From Fusarium oxysporum f. sp. lycopersici 4287 (Eukaryota; Ascomycota; Sordariomycetes; Hypocreales; Nectriaceae), in assembly GCF_000149955.1 (NCBI RefSeq), contig NC_030988.1, positions 4,773,245-4,837,244 on the forward strand: DNA of 64,000 bases. Reading direction: 5' to 3'. Positions 46,377 to 57,836 of this stretch are shown in pieces. Position numbers and translations under genes: made by a program. Numbering within the stretch: the first letter of the stretch is position 1; each line of letters begins with the position of its first letter. A model generated the notes under the pieces. The model saw only the letters and a program-made list of their open reading frames with translations. It did no database searches and was not told where the DNA came from.

Positions 46377-46760
46377 CCTGCGATGAGCTGAAAAACCAGA
46401 AACAAAATAAGATTGCGGGTAAGAAAGTGCTTTAAATAAGCAGAAAGAAGTGACGGCGCTAAATCGAATCTAGTTAAGACGATTACGGGATCAGCACAAA
46501 AGCCGTCAAGAATTGGCCGCTTCTACTCCTCTAGCCACTTTAATCATATTGCACTTTTTTGGACTTTTGACACATGATGCCATTCAGTATGATGTCACCA
46601 ATCAAACACAACAGCCAGTAACCGGGCACTATCTGGCTTGTCATCCCATCTTGTCCAGCTCAATCAAAAAAGCCGATTTTGGAGTCGATGGCATGCCGGC
46701 GACAGCTCGTCTTTCCCAATTCTCTTGTTTCGTCAGGCCGTGAAGATCAGGCCTGGCGAC

Positions 46761-47274
46761 AACATGTGATGTAACTTAGAGAACTATTCCACAAAATCGC
46801 ACTGCGACTATGAATGCTGCAAGCTTATCCGGAAAGGCAATTTTTATGTTATGAAGCTGATTATGAACGGGGTATCCACCGCAAGTCATGGGATCGAATA
46901 GACTCGACATGGTCGTAAATCACTTGCTCCTACCCATACTCCACGATAGATCATAACTTAGAAGAGTGCAAGGAGATGTCACAGCCCTGCGTAACAGTGC
47001 GATTGGCTATGGCTGTCTCGTTGCTAAAGCAAAAGTGTTATGCAAGACACCGTTTTTTTTTTTTTTTTCATATACTGACTGTATCAGGAGAATAGGGTAT
47101 GCCACTCAAAACAATCCGATACCTTCCCATCCATAACTAACTTTGTGAATCCATTTTCCATACCTTTTCGATGATGCGCGTGGTAAAAACCCGCCTGGTT
47201 CGGGGATAGGAAGCTTTCCATTTCAAATTTCGCCCTGTATCGTCCATTACAAAGATTTTGCTCATCATGCTATG
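46761..47274. other. spacer between repeats
   Basis: Contains a run of about 16 T near 47053-47068; no gene seen. Confidence 0.4.
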
Positions 47275-48300
47275 GTTATGGGTTCGATTTTACGATACCG
47301 CTGTCAATTTTGTTCTTCAACTTCCTATTTCGGCCTTCCGTTCTTCCGTATTTTGCTTGCCCCCCACCTTGTGCCGTTAGCTCAGCGCTGAGGTTACATC
47401 GGTAGTTGCGATCGACTAAGTCTGCTCTGCATTGAACCCACATCACGTGGCACAACAACTGCCAAAACGGAGTTTTAACTTAATCGCCGATCTAGTGGCT
47501 GGGCCCTTGAGCTCTTGGCGGCGGCACATTTCTGCCGCTGTTGGATACTAGCTAGTGTAGGGTAGCCTGTAGTTTCGTTGCAGTCAAATGGCCAAGTCGG
47601 ATGCGCCACTGAATTTTCTACAGTTCAACGTAGTTGCCAGCAGCAATGACTGTCATGACAACCATTTTGTGGAGTAGAGATTCCATTTTGCCTCGTTCTA
47701 TTTCGACTTTCCCGTCTTTCTGGTTGGGTCACTGTTTTAGGATGTCGCTAGGTTCCGTCGCGATGCGGGTAAAAGTCCCGACCTGAGTAGCGAAAACGGC
47801 TTCTTGATCCACTTTCTTTTTGAGCTGTCACTGATCGGAGAAGCGGAAAACAACCGCAGCGGAAGCGGATTTTGTCGCTCGGAGATTAAACATGGATATC
47901 TCGTTTCATAGTGTCGCGTAAAATAACTTGTGAAATGACTCCACATGCTAAATTTTATTCTGGTTTCCAGCCTCCGCAATTTTCCCTCCGCATTTTTATA
48001 TTTTCATTATTACTCTTTTTCTCGCTCTTCGTCTCTGCGTCTGTGCTTTCTGGTTTATTTATCCACTTTCATGCTTTGATGGACCCATGATTTGCTTCAG
48101 TTGAATGAATTGCATGCATACAGCCCGGGATGTCATGTGAACTACGCGAAAGCTAAAATGGGCACTGACTAGCGACCAAGATCGAAGCAAGGTGCTGAAG
48201 AAGCGATACTCGGACCGCGCAGATCGTCCAAATCAGACTTAAGCTAGGTAAGTTACCCGGAGTGACAGCACGCGCACCAGTACAGGGGCTCGAGGAGCTG
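47275..48300 (-). mobile_element. dispersed repeat, copy 2 (inverted relative to 19970-21555)
   Basis: The reverse complement aligns with 19970-21555. The strongest block is 47490-47580, nearly identical to about 21250-21335. The copy lacks the ~340 bp insert of copy 1: its GCAACTAC is followed directly by GTTGAACTG. A frame on the minus strand at 47276-47458 is open but short. No terminal inverted repeats could be fixed by eye. Confidence 0.7.
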
Positions 48301-48419
48301 AGGACGATAAAGTAGGCAACGTATGTAAGCATGCATTAGTGACCAGTGCCCTTTCGGTCAAACCAAGCCGCCAGCGTAATGGCATGGTGTCATGGCACTC
48401 ACAGTTGTGCGTAGATCCG

Positions 48420-49580
48420 AAGACAAAGTCGACTCGAGCGCAAGTGCAATTGGATTGTACGGTTTTGAACGGAAGGCCCTAACTGCCTCTAGGATATGCT
48501 CCGTCGATGGCGATTTTTGAACTTTTCAAACTTGGGGTTCATGCATAGTTGGTTGATGCATGGGCCAAGGCGAGCCCAATTTGGCCCGTTCCTTTGTCAG
48601 AATTTTACGTGGGCGCCCACAGTCTCAAAATCGCCGATCTGTCCTACAGAACGACCGCATATGTGTTGTAGGCTTGAGCGGAAACCGGACGGAGTGTCAC
48701 CCATTCAGGAACCAGGCCCATTTGTCCATACCCACAGTCCTATGAAAGCCGAGATTGGCCGCTTTTTCGTTTTGGATGTTTGCCCACCTATACTACTGAC
48801 GATACGGGCCTCATCATCACTATGGCAATCAAGAGTTTATCTAACGGCAGAGGCCTGGCCAGGAACTAAAGCTGCCGCCGCCGCCAATCTAGGACGGTAT
48901 GAGCCAACTCACGGTCAAATTTGTCCGCCATAGCTAGCGCGGCGCCGGTAGTTTCTACGATACGGACTGATCGAGCTTACACAGAATGCTTACTTGTCCA
49001 AAGAGTCCTATAACGGACAAACGACATGACCTACTGGTATAAAAAATAAAAAATAAAAAAAAAAAAATAAAAAAAAAGACAAACAAAAAAGAAGACGAAA
49101 ACATAAAAATAAAATAAAAAAGTATCTCTGACCGTCCTACAACCGTAGGAGCTTGTGTCCTGACTGTCTTACATTCGCAGGAGCTTGTAGAGAAGAGAGA
49201 AACAGAGAATGCGGGTGAGAGAAAAGGAGAATTTAAATGAGTAGAAGCAAGCGATCACGCTAGATCGAATTTGGTTAAGACCCATTACGTAGTGGGCTCG
49301 AGAACTGTCAAAATTTGACCCTTCAATTCGCCCAGCCACTTCGGGCTGTTCGGGTCACCCAACCCATTGGCTTGTGTTCTTTTTTAGACGCTGAGTATGA
49401 TGTCACCACCTACTTGATGTTACCATCGCGAAAAGCAATTTCAACACCCAAACGCCGGTGACAGGTTCACGTTCGAAGGGGTAATCTTGCATGTCGTCCC
49501 ACCATTTGCCATCATGAAGCCGACTATCAAGTCGAGGTCACTCAGCTGACCTCGTCTGTTCATTTCTGTATCATGTAGGC
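48420..49580 (+). repeat. diverged direct repeat, copy B (partner 44160-46760)
   Basis: See copy A for the shared anchors. At the place where copy A has the 29/38-bp minisatellite, copy B has two units of a different ~33-bp sequence: CTGAC(C/T)GTC...GTAGGAGCTTGTG/CGCAGGAGCTTGTAG at about 49129-49190. The frames at 48496-48933 and 48560-48745 have no motif. Confidence 0.6.
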
Positions 49581-50587
49581 ATCAGGACGCGGCACGATGT
49601 CAACAAGGCTTAATTATCATGAGCTTGGCTCTAGGGTAGTCTACAACCCCAAGGAAACGCCCTGTCTAACAGGCATATATAAAGCTGTTTCACGAGGATG
49701 CACTGCTATGGCAGTTGCCTCCTTCCTGAACAAAGCGTTTTCAGATGCTGTACAATCTGTTCAGGCATTAGATGGATAGAGTATGCCACAGGCCTCACGA
49801 GAGCTGCACCTTCCAAAACTGGCGTCTTGGATCATTTTTCTACGTAAAACATTTTCGGTTGATGCCCACGGCGAAAATATACCGGGTGCTGGGAGAGTCA
49901 CATTTCCACTCAGTTTTCCCTCTGCTTGGTCCTCAATAAAGACTTTGGTAATCGTGCTGTGTATGTCACTGCAGATCTGCAAATTTGCGTCGCAAGCTTG
50001 AGCTGACCATGCTGTCTGGACTGCTCATCTCGGCTCATGACGAAGATGACGGTCGCGGACCACAGTCTCTGTATGTAATGCTGCTCCGACAGAAGACACT
50101 GTTGATCATTTCTTATTAACCTCTTTTCTGATAGCATAGGCATTGCCGATATATCTACGATGGCGTTATTCCATGCCATGGTCCAAGCTTCGCGGATTAG
50201 CCCGACCCCTCTGGTGATCGGAGATGACCAACGTTGTAGAATGAAAGGCATGTCGCAAAGCCCCGACTATAACTGCAACGGAATGCCGAAAGCAGGGTTC
50301 CTCATCGACTCAGGGCGATACAACGAAGATCATGGAGAAGGCGCGATGCAGGAGATGGTCAACAAGATTCGCGAAGAGAGACGGCGGGCGGCCCAGGACC
50401 GTGGCGCGTCATAGTGTCTTTGGTGCTGAACAGAGCGCAGACCTAGTAACTGCGATAAATCTATATTCCTACCCAGTTCGCATTTAGTTCTCACGTGATA
50501 GTAGATGGACTGGGTCGTAAAACGCTTTTCAATATTACTCCTCGTTTGAGCTTACAGACGCTATATCGTTTCCACGGCTCACCGAAG
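49581..50587. other. region with weak frames
   Basis: The + frame 50160-50414 (84 aa, ending KIREERRRAAQDRGAS) and the frame 49597-49779 may be exons of one small gene, but no motif or clear splice join supports that. Not called as a CDS. Confidence 0.3.
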
Positions 50588-52017
50588 CTATTGCCCTCCC
50601 GTATTTTCAAAGTGCTCCTTCTCTATCTCTCCTTCTCCCTCTCCAGTATTGTTAAGGCTACTGCGAGTATTCACAGGTAGCTGCGCATTTTCCAGAGCTG
50701 CTTGGCCCCCCCGGATATTTTCCGTTCGTCGGCGGTTGGCGAGCTGGACGAATGCAGGCATGATGAATCGGTTGACCATAGTATCGAAACTCATATCCGC
50801 CTGGACTTGCGGAACGAATATCAAGCAAGCCCACAGGCCGCGTCGAGAGGGATGTCTCCGGAGCATTACACGAGCAGAGGGGCGGCTGACATCAAGTCTG
50901 ATGTTCTTGTACTGTGACTCTATCGCCTTCCTGCTGGAGATGACATCTTTCTCATTGCTATGCTGAAGTAAATCACCCGATCTAGTACAAGGCGCCGGCA
51001 ATGATCTTACGCTCTCAAAGTTGGCATTTCCAGGAGAAGAGGGGGTTTGTCTTGCTGAGACCCGGGGTGTCTTCTTTTCCTGCTTTATATTCCGCTCGTC
51101 ACCTTTATCTGGCTGGCGCTTTCTCTTGAGCTGAGACACCGTCAGTGGGATAGGTCTCAAGTTATCGTGATGAGAAGGAAAGAAAATGAAATGGCAAGTT
51201 AACCAAGCACAGGAGGTTTCGGAAGAGCTTGGAACAGAGAACGAAAAGGGGAAGAAAATAAGAAATAAAAGAAAAAAAAGGGAAAAAAGAAAAGAGAAAA
51301 GTAAAGACAGGAGTGTGAAGCACCAGTATGAAACAACAAGGTCAGAACCCTGAGCAGTAAGGAAGAAAAGACAGACGAATACATCACTAGGTTAATGACA
51401 ACCTTGACTGTTTGATGACTTACCGAGCTATCACCCTCGCTTACGGATGGGCCTATCGATGGCGCCACCTTCTGACGGGCTCCACCATTCTTCCGTCTGT
51501 TGTAGCTTCGGGTTCGCGTGGTAAGCCACGTTGTAGCTGTTGGTACGTCCGAATCATCGGGAACTGGCAGGCTCGCGCTGTCGACGTCGTCTTTGGTGGT
51601 CGATGTAGCCTCTTCTGGTGGGGGAGGCACCGCAGGCATCAGATGCTGCTCTGCAGAGAGGCCTAGGATGTCGATTACATCTGCGACAATCCTTCTCCCT
51701 ACACTCTTAGCTACTTCATCTTGTAGTTCTTGCTTCTTGGTTCGGGTGACTTCGTGCTCCATCTCAAGCTCCTTCATCTGCTGACCATCAGAGAGGAGGG
51801 TTCGCAAAAGAAGGGCAACATTATCGTTGTTGTTGTTGTCATTGTCCCGCAGGGTATTGAGATAAAACTCTTCGATTCGTTTCTTCGACGCGTCGCTTAT
51901 ACGGGCTCGCTCCTGGCGAAAGACATCGTCCGGATCTTTGATACCTTGAAGATGCGTATTCCAATTGGCGATGGCTTCGCGTAGGCGGGTGGTTATATTT
52001 GCGTCGGGGCAAGCCAT
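50588..52017 (-). CDS. helical-head orphan protein, paralogue of 53068-54210, 378 aa
   Basis: Exon 1 52017-51424 and exon 2 51130-50588 are joined in phase 0 by a 293-bp intron containing pyrimidine/purine-rich sequence. Residues about 22-125 match the neighbouring gene: IKDPDDVFRQERARISD, then LLSDGQQMKELEMEHE and VADVIDILGLSAEQHLMPAV, against IKDPDAVFREQLADFED, LLADNRQMIELELAHV and LNILGLEAIQKLVPEL. The head is probably an all-helical coiled-coil domain. The middle is disordered. The C-terminal exon is basic at first (LKRKRQPDKGDERNIKQEKK) and contains WACLIFVPQVQADMSF, which may be a strongly eroded counterpart of the neighbour's MADS-like segment. Function unknown. Confidence 0.6.
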
Positions 52018-53067
52018 ACCGTACAGGAGGTAGAAAGCCTAGGATAACGGAGCAGTGTGATTCCAAATTGCTGTATTGCCGGAGGCTTGAATATGCGATT
52101 GAGTTTGATGTTTTTACCCTGAGAGATGAATTTTTACATTTTATGAATAGCAGACTGCGCTCTCCATGATTAATAGATATGTCTGCGTCTGGCGTCATCT
52201 TGGTTCGAATGCACCTATCTCGATCACACACGGGAAGGTAGTCCATATTCTGCCTCGACTCAACGTCTGGAGGAGGACGTAAGCTACCAAAATCCTAAAC
52301 CCCCTAGGCGAGGCAATATTAGCGTGTATGCGCAAGCCAGTTCAGACGGCCAAAAATGGTTCTTTCACTAATTGGACATAACCTATGGTAAGGTTGCGAT
52401 TGTAGATGAATCTGCGTTTCGAAATAGGTCGCAAAGGGCAACTGGCGTACGTACAGTATGGAAAGGGATGGTCTCAATCATCAGGCATTGCATAAACCTC
52501 GACGGAAAGATGCGCTGCTGTACTCATCTATCCCGTTCTAAGACGCGGGTTGATAAGCACTGGGGATCTGACAACATAGGAACATGAGAGATCGACGGTA
52601 TGTGTACTGTAGTAGGTGAGATGTTTATACTGTACACCCGTGATATGCCTTGTCAATAATCAATAATCAATGTCAAGCTCCGAGTTCCGGGTTCCAGGTT
52701 TTAACCTTTGCATGTAAAAACTTTGAAATAGCTTTAAGAAGTGCAACAACACTAAAAAATTGGTTCACAAACTAAAATATAGACTAAGGGACATTTACAT
52801 GTAATTAGCACTTGGAACTGTCGTGGGACAAAGCTCGTTGAACTCGGCGATGATGATACAATATAGTTGGCCAAGACGTCTCTGTTTGTCGAGGACCAGT
52901 GAGCAGAGCGGAAATGACTGAGTTACAATTGCAATGGTATTTCCTACAAGGTAGTACTAGGTAACGTTCCTTCAAGATGGTGACATGTAGAAATATGGAA
53001 TTTCAATAATTTTCAATCAATTGTGGGCCGCTCGCCCATTCTCCAGGTGAGCATGATCCATCCATCA
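52018..53067. other. intergenic between the paralogues
   Basis: About 1 kb without a supported gene. The minus frame at 51839-52246 is a shadow. Confidence 0.4.
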
Positions 53068-54210
53068 TTACTTTGCACAACCTATGCCTTCGTGCACAAT
53101 CATGTTCATGTAATCCCGTTCTCTCCCCATTGCGATGTTTGGACTACTGTTCTCAACTTTGATGGAGGGCGAGTCTGTTCCGGCCTCTTGACGACGTCCC
53201 ATATGCTCGGCTACCTGTTTCTACTGTAAGTCAAAGACAGAAAGAGCGTGGCTACGGCAATACTTACTATAGCGTCAAGGCTTGGGATCGTTTGACCTTC
53301 CGGTATGTGTCCCGCAGAAACCCACTCGTCGTAAACTGGATTCTTGAAGACCAGTATGCAGGTGGTGTGTCCATCAACTCCCATGTTCATAGCCTTGTTG
53401 CATAAGGTGTTACCTCTCTTACGGATCAGGGCCTTTTCAGAATCGTCGTGTTCATGTAACACTTGAACTTCGGTAGCGAGTGGTGATGGCGAATTCTGTC
53501 TGGGCGGTGCTCGTCTCGTCATCGCGCGATAAGGCTGCTCCCGATTGCTATTGCTGTGGGGATCAGCGAGACCTCTCCTGCGCTACAATTGGATTAATAC
53601 ATGGAAAATTGTAATCTGAGGAGCAGTATCTTGGTCGTCTTACCAAAGTACACCACGTCACGGATGTATTGGCCTCTGGTCGAACCGTCTGACAGGACTC
53701 GTCGTCCCATTTTTCTTCATGATTGGGAGCCTGCACATGTGCATCCCCAGCCGCTACATTGTTCGGTTGATACTCAGAGGCTGACGGTTGCTCATCGTTC
53801 GGACGTAGAAGGATAGAGTCGCATTCATCCAAATTCATGGCTGCAGATAACTCTGGTACCAACTTTTGTATCGCCTCTAGGCCCAGGATATTCAGCTGTG
53901 CTCTTAGCATCCTTCTGGCCAGTTCTTCCATTGTCTCGCCATATTGCTCAAGCCTCTGGGCCCTTGAAGCCACGTGCGCTAGCTCGAGTTCTATCATTTG
54001 CCGATTATCTGCAAGTAGCTCTTGTTGGAGGCTAGGTACGCACCCGAACGTTCCATCCCGTACTAAATTTTCCAGTCTTCTCCTCGAACGATCTTCAAAA
54101 TCAGCCAGCTGTTCTCTGAACACGGCATCTGGATCTTTGATATGTTCGAGCTCTTGACAGAAGGAGATGATAGAAGCCCTCAGCGAAGAGGCCCAGCTTA
54201 TGCTCGCCAT
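53068..54210 (-). CDS. helical head plus MADS-like tail protein, 337 aa
   Basis: Three exons: 54210-53654, 53577-53268 and 53214-53068. Introns are 76 bp (phase 2) and 53 bp (phase 0). Residues about 22-125 form the helical head shared with 50588-52017. Residues about 225-275 are MADS-like: ALIRKRGNTLCNKAMNMGVD (basic helix), TTCILVFKNPVYDEWV (strands) and IPEGQTIPSLDAI. Exon 3 opens VAEHMGRRQEAGTD, paralleling IHDIWRRQVV in the 22096 gene, and the intron sits at the same place and phase. A shorter alternative acceptor gives an immediate stop and is less likely. Likely a nuclear DNA-binding protein that dimerises through the head. Confidence 0.7.
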
Positions 54211-54372
54211 ATCGAAGTGGAGGCCAGAAGTTTCGAAGAATCAAATGAGAATAATGGTGCTGATGTGGTAAAGCTTGTATGGTAGCTCCAGGATCATGTG
54301 CTTGAGTGTTGACATACACGGTTGTACAGTACAGGCCGAGTAGGCGATGGCAGGTTAATTATCCTATGAATA

Positions 54373-54666
54373 TTACTTGTTTGCATCATCGGTTTGTCTA
54401 GGCGGAAATAGGACTTTTTCTTCTTCTTTTTTTCTTTTCGGTCTGCTTTTGGCCGCCAACATGCATGCCTCTGAAGAAAATGATTCTTTGCTATAATCCA
54501 TTGTTGGCCGTCTAGAAAAAATGGAGTTGGAATATCTTTCTCCCAATTTTGGACGTATCCCTAACTCTAGAGCGTTTTCAGGAAAAGCACCGAAATCGAA
54601 CCTTAGTTGAGCCTCTTGTACGCCGAGTGCATAGGTCCGGCTAATAGTCATCAAAACAGTCCCCAT
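54373..54666 (-). CDS. small basic hypothetical protein, 97 aa
   Basis: ATG-started frame with a basic C-terminus (KSRPKRKKEEEKVLFPPRQT). No family. Kept only because it is ATG-started and not overlapped by a better frame. Confidence 0.25.
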   Translation of the reverse strand: MGTVLMTISRTYALGVQEAQLRFDFGAFPENALELGIRPKLGERYSNSIFSRRPTMDYSKESFSSEACMLAAKSRPKRKKEEEKVLFPPRQTDDANK

Positions 54667-55311
54667 GGGCGAGTAGAGGAAAATAAAATTTTACTGCACA
54701 TTATTCTTTTCTCCTAATCTCATCTTCTGTATCGGTTGAAGGTAAAAACACGGTTGATGAATCGTCTCTGTCCTATGCTATCTCCCCCCCCCCTCTTTCT
54801 TATCTCTCGCACGTGTAAATACTCATCACTCACATTTGAGCATATCAGAAGAGAAGAGACGGCTTGGGTCTGCTGTACATTTCCGCAGTTATAGCTCAAG
54901 GCACGTTCACGACCGCTTACACTGCTGACAGAGCCTTGCCTCCTTGACCTGCTTCATCACACCAATAGATGACGGCACCTGGTTCACTTCTCTACTGTTC
55001 TGAGCGTTGAGCCAACTCCAGTAGTGTTGTTGTAATATCTAAATTCGAACTCAACTGGTACGTGTAAGGTCGCTGCTCATTACCAGAGCTATCCAGGTGT
55101 GTGTAAGATGGTGGAAATAATATTCCATCTGGATTTGCGCGTCTGTCCAAAGCCTCATCCGCATTGATCATTGTTTTCTGGTTGGGCGATAAGGATCTTT
55201 TATAAATCGATTTTCCGGGGGGAAACGTGGCACTTGTTGTCGCAAGCTACCAAACGTGATAAAGCGCCACAGACTACCGATAGTGAGGGTAGACTAAAAA
55301 CCAGCGGATGT
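54667..55311. other. intergenic
   Basis: No gene supported; a C tract of about 9 bases is near 54785. Confidence 0.4.
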
Positions 55312-57162
55312 TTATAATTTCGAACAAGGGATCGCGACATCGTGCGGGTGCTTGAATGCATGTAAACTGTTCGTGAAAGACCCCCACGATTCTTCAGACA
55401 TGATAGGTGCCGTCACATAATCATCCAAGTCAGACCGAGAAGCAGATTCCGATCTGATCTGGGCCAAGACATTATTGTACGGCTCAGAGGATTGAGACTG
55501 GGCATCTGCTCGACATTGTGGTCCCATCGCCGGCAAATGGTTTAGATCCTCGCACATGCAGATGCCCTCATACAATGTGAGCACATCTGGTGAGAGCCCT
55601 GAGGTTTCGGCGGCCTCATAAGCCATGCGATTTCCAATCGCTTCAGCCAGTAATCGACACCGAGGGAGAATGTGACGATCGAAGGCGGGACCGCGATGTT
55701 CCTTATACCCCCTGATCACTTCGAGTCGTGATTTCATATCTAGCATTAACTTGTCCTCGCGTTGGGCCAAGCGTGACAATCTGTTGCGCGCTTGTGGGAG
55801 CCCCAGTTTCTCTCCCAGGAGCTCTGACATAAAATCTAGGAAATAAATCGTCAGTTGTCAAGATAATGTCAGCAGGTAAAAATCAGCTCAGCACATACGA
55901 ATGCACAACAGTAGTGTGTCTCCTTCGGCAATCGAGATTCCCTGTAATGTTGAATCTAGCTCGCTTATTTGATTATATGCACAGAGGCCCTGCCACCCGC
56001 ACCTTTCGGTGAGGGGTCTCAAGATTTGGGAGGCTTTCATTACTGTCGCCTTGAAAATTGTGGCAAGCGCGTGCTGCGTCGCATCGCTAAGATTAGGGCG
56101 CATCCCTATGGTCCAACGAGCGAATGCATGCAAGACCTTGCCTTGCACCCATCCTTCGACAATTGGACGCTGCTGGGTGCTGAAGCTCATGATCTCTCCG
56201 GGTACAGGCCCATCGGGTGCCGTGATTGTCCTTCGCTCGATGTAGACAGCAGCTACACGCGTTCCAACCTTGATGGCGGAGATGCCCATTATAGAGAGGG
56301 ACAGCGTTCCAGCTGACACCCGCCAAATCTGGCGTAGAAAATCAAGACGATCGTTTTCCGGTTCTGAGGATGAGCCGAGAAGAGCACTGAAGGGTAAATC
56401 GACATGGTTAAATGCCGTCAGAGAGTGATCCAATGGTTTCGTACCCGGCCGTGTGGGCAGAATACGTGATGTAACCCCAGGCCGCAGTCCGCAAGCGTCG
56501 CTGAGACAAACGAGGAAGGGCTTCACGCCATGGCTTTTCCCGTCAACTAAGAGACGAGCAAATACTATAGCTATGCGAGGCATGTCACAGTAGGGCGTTG
56601 TCAGAGGCATTGCCTTTGAAGCTCCTACGTGGGGGGTATGTAGATCGTAGGAGCCATCAGGCAGTAGTGTGGCCGTCGTTTCCAAGTTACGAGCGTCCAA
56701 ACCATGATCGGCTTCGGTCAGCATAAATCCACCGCAGATATCAAAGTTCAGGAGCTTATCAACCAAGTCTTGTAGGTCGGGTCGCCCTTTGACGAAGGAA
56801 CAAAGTGTCCCTATACATAGGTTTACCTGTATCGCTACGATGATGAAGGCCGTCATGTCGCGAGCAGCAATCACTCCATTGCCTTGATCAGTATGGTACA
56901 GGTATGCGCTCAGACCTGCCAGACTTACAATCGAATTGGAAATCCCAGAATTTCGGGGTTAGATTCTCAATATCCTGTTGTGACAGACCTGCCAAACTGT
57001 TTAGTGACGCTCTCCAATAAAGGCTTCGGACGTACCACTATGACGGAATATCGACCTTGCCCGCTCGTAGTGCAGGGCTACATCTCGTCTGGAAGTAGAC
57101 GCCACAATGTCACGGTCGCTGTGCCAGATGTCCTGGCTAAGGATCGGCTTGGATTGGAACAT
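55312..57162 (-). CDS. acyl-CoA oxidase/dehydrogenase-like enzyme with peroxisomal SKL, 564 aa
   Basis: Four exons: 57162-57036, 56988-56929, 56882-55899 and 55835-55312. Introns are 47, 46 and 63 bp, each GT-AG and phase 1. The N-terminus (ILSQDIWHSDRDIVASTSRR; LTPKFWDF) and RDMTAFIIVAIQVNLCIGTL are family-typical. Next come FMLTEADHGLDARNLETTAT (FAD/substrate site), FNHVDLPFSALLGS, and the C-terminal helical domain. The protein ends CSKL, a type 1 peroxisomal signal. Acyl-CoA oxidases carry out the first step of peroxisomal beta-oxidation; this relatively short variant belongs to the fungal side branch sometimes found in secondary-metabolite loci. Substrate unknown. Confidence 0.85.
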
Positions 57163-57836
57163 GCTGATATGATGACCTTCTCGATGGCTTTACGGTGATT
57201 CCTCTTGACGTTCTGTAAGTAGGGGAGTGATATACAGTCAATATTGCAAGACATTGGAGGAGCTTCCAAGCTGTCTAGTCGCCTTTAAAGAAAATGACAG
57301 AGCCATTGTTGGATTGTCTACGGGATCATTTGGAAAGCAGAGAAACAGCCCTCGAATTTGAACGCTGTTGAAATGTACATCTTCCAGAACGGGGAATATT
57401 TCAAATCGGCCTACTGTGCTGGCAAGTAGGGAGGGAGCACAGTATACGGTGTATGGCTCTCTGCCTGTAAGAAGCAAGCGTCGTGGACGCTTCCAGGATA
57501 CAATGGCGAAACTATACAAGGTTTTGGCCAAGAGAATGCCCGATATTTGTGCTACACAATGTTTCTCCTGAGCTGACTTATGGATCTTAGTTCCAAGGGA
57601 TATCTATTCGGGTATATCTTTACCTCGGTCTACGGAAACTGTCCAGTCGTAAGTTCTGCTCCTCGAAACTGAAAAGCATCACTGACCTGGCAAATGCAGG
57701 ATTCACAGTGGCCCATGAAACCTATGCTTGTTACCATAGGACTATGCCCAGCTTGCATCCACTTACGCCCTACCCTCGGTGATACACGGATGTAATAGCG
57801 AACAACGCTACTTTATGCAGAGACAAGGTATCTATA
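57163..57836. other. upstream region with an unassigned minus frame
   Basis: The minus frame at 57238-57531 (97 aa, with EIFPVLEDVHFNSVQIRG) looks protein-like, but no start, splice join or family could be fixed. Faint resemblance to a polyketide dehydratase strand pattern is not enough to call. Confidence 0.3.

Larger units (their letters stand above)
44160..46760 (+). repeat. diverged direct repeat, copy A (partner 48420-49580)
   Basis: Copy A aligns by eye with 48420-49580 in the same orientation. Shared anchors are GACTCGAGCGCAA, GAAACCGGACGGAGTG, GAAAGCCGAGATTGGCCGC, a T-A-C-G-A...GATC segment before an A-rich tract, then GCGGGT(A/G)AGA, GCTA(A/G)ATCGAAT, and CAGTATGATGTCACCA against GAGTATGATGTCACCA. 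Copy A is longer because it contains the 1.2 kb minisatellite. It is interrupted by 100 N. No intact protein was found. This may be a non-autonomous transposon or a decayed element with an A-rich internal tract. Confidence 0.6.

Noticed and set aside
45144..46435. Long repetitive open frames (LLYRTSEWEI-type) suggesting a repeat protein
   Set aside because: They are the direct translation of the minisatellite, change frame between segments and have no leader or ending.
57238..57531. Minus frame with LEDVHF, considered as a polyketide synthase dehydratase piece
   Set aside because: No catalytic motif, no neighbouring synthase domains and no splice path.
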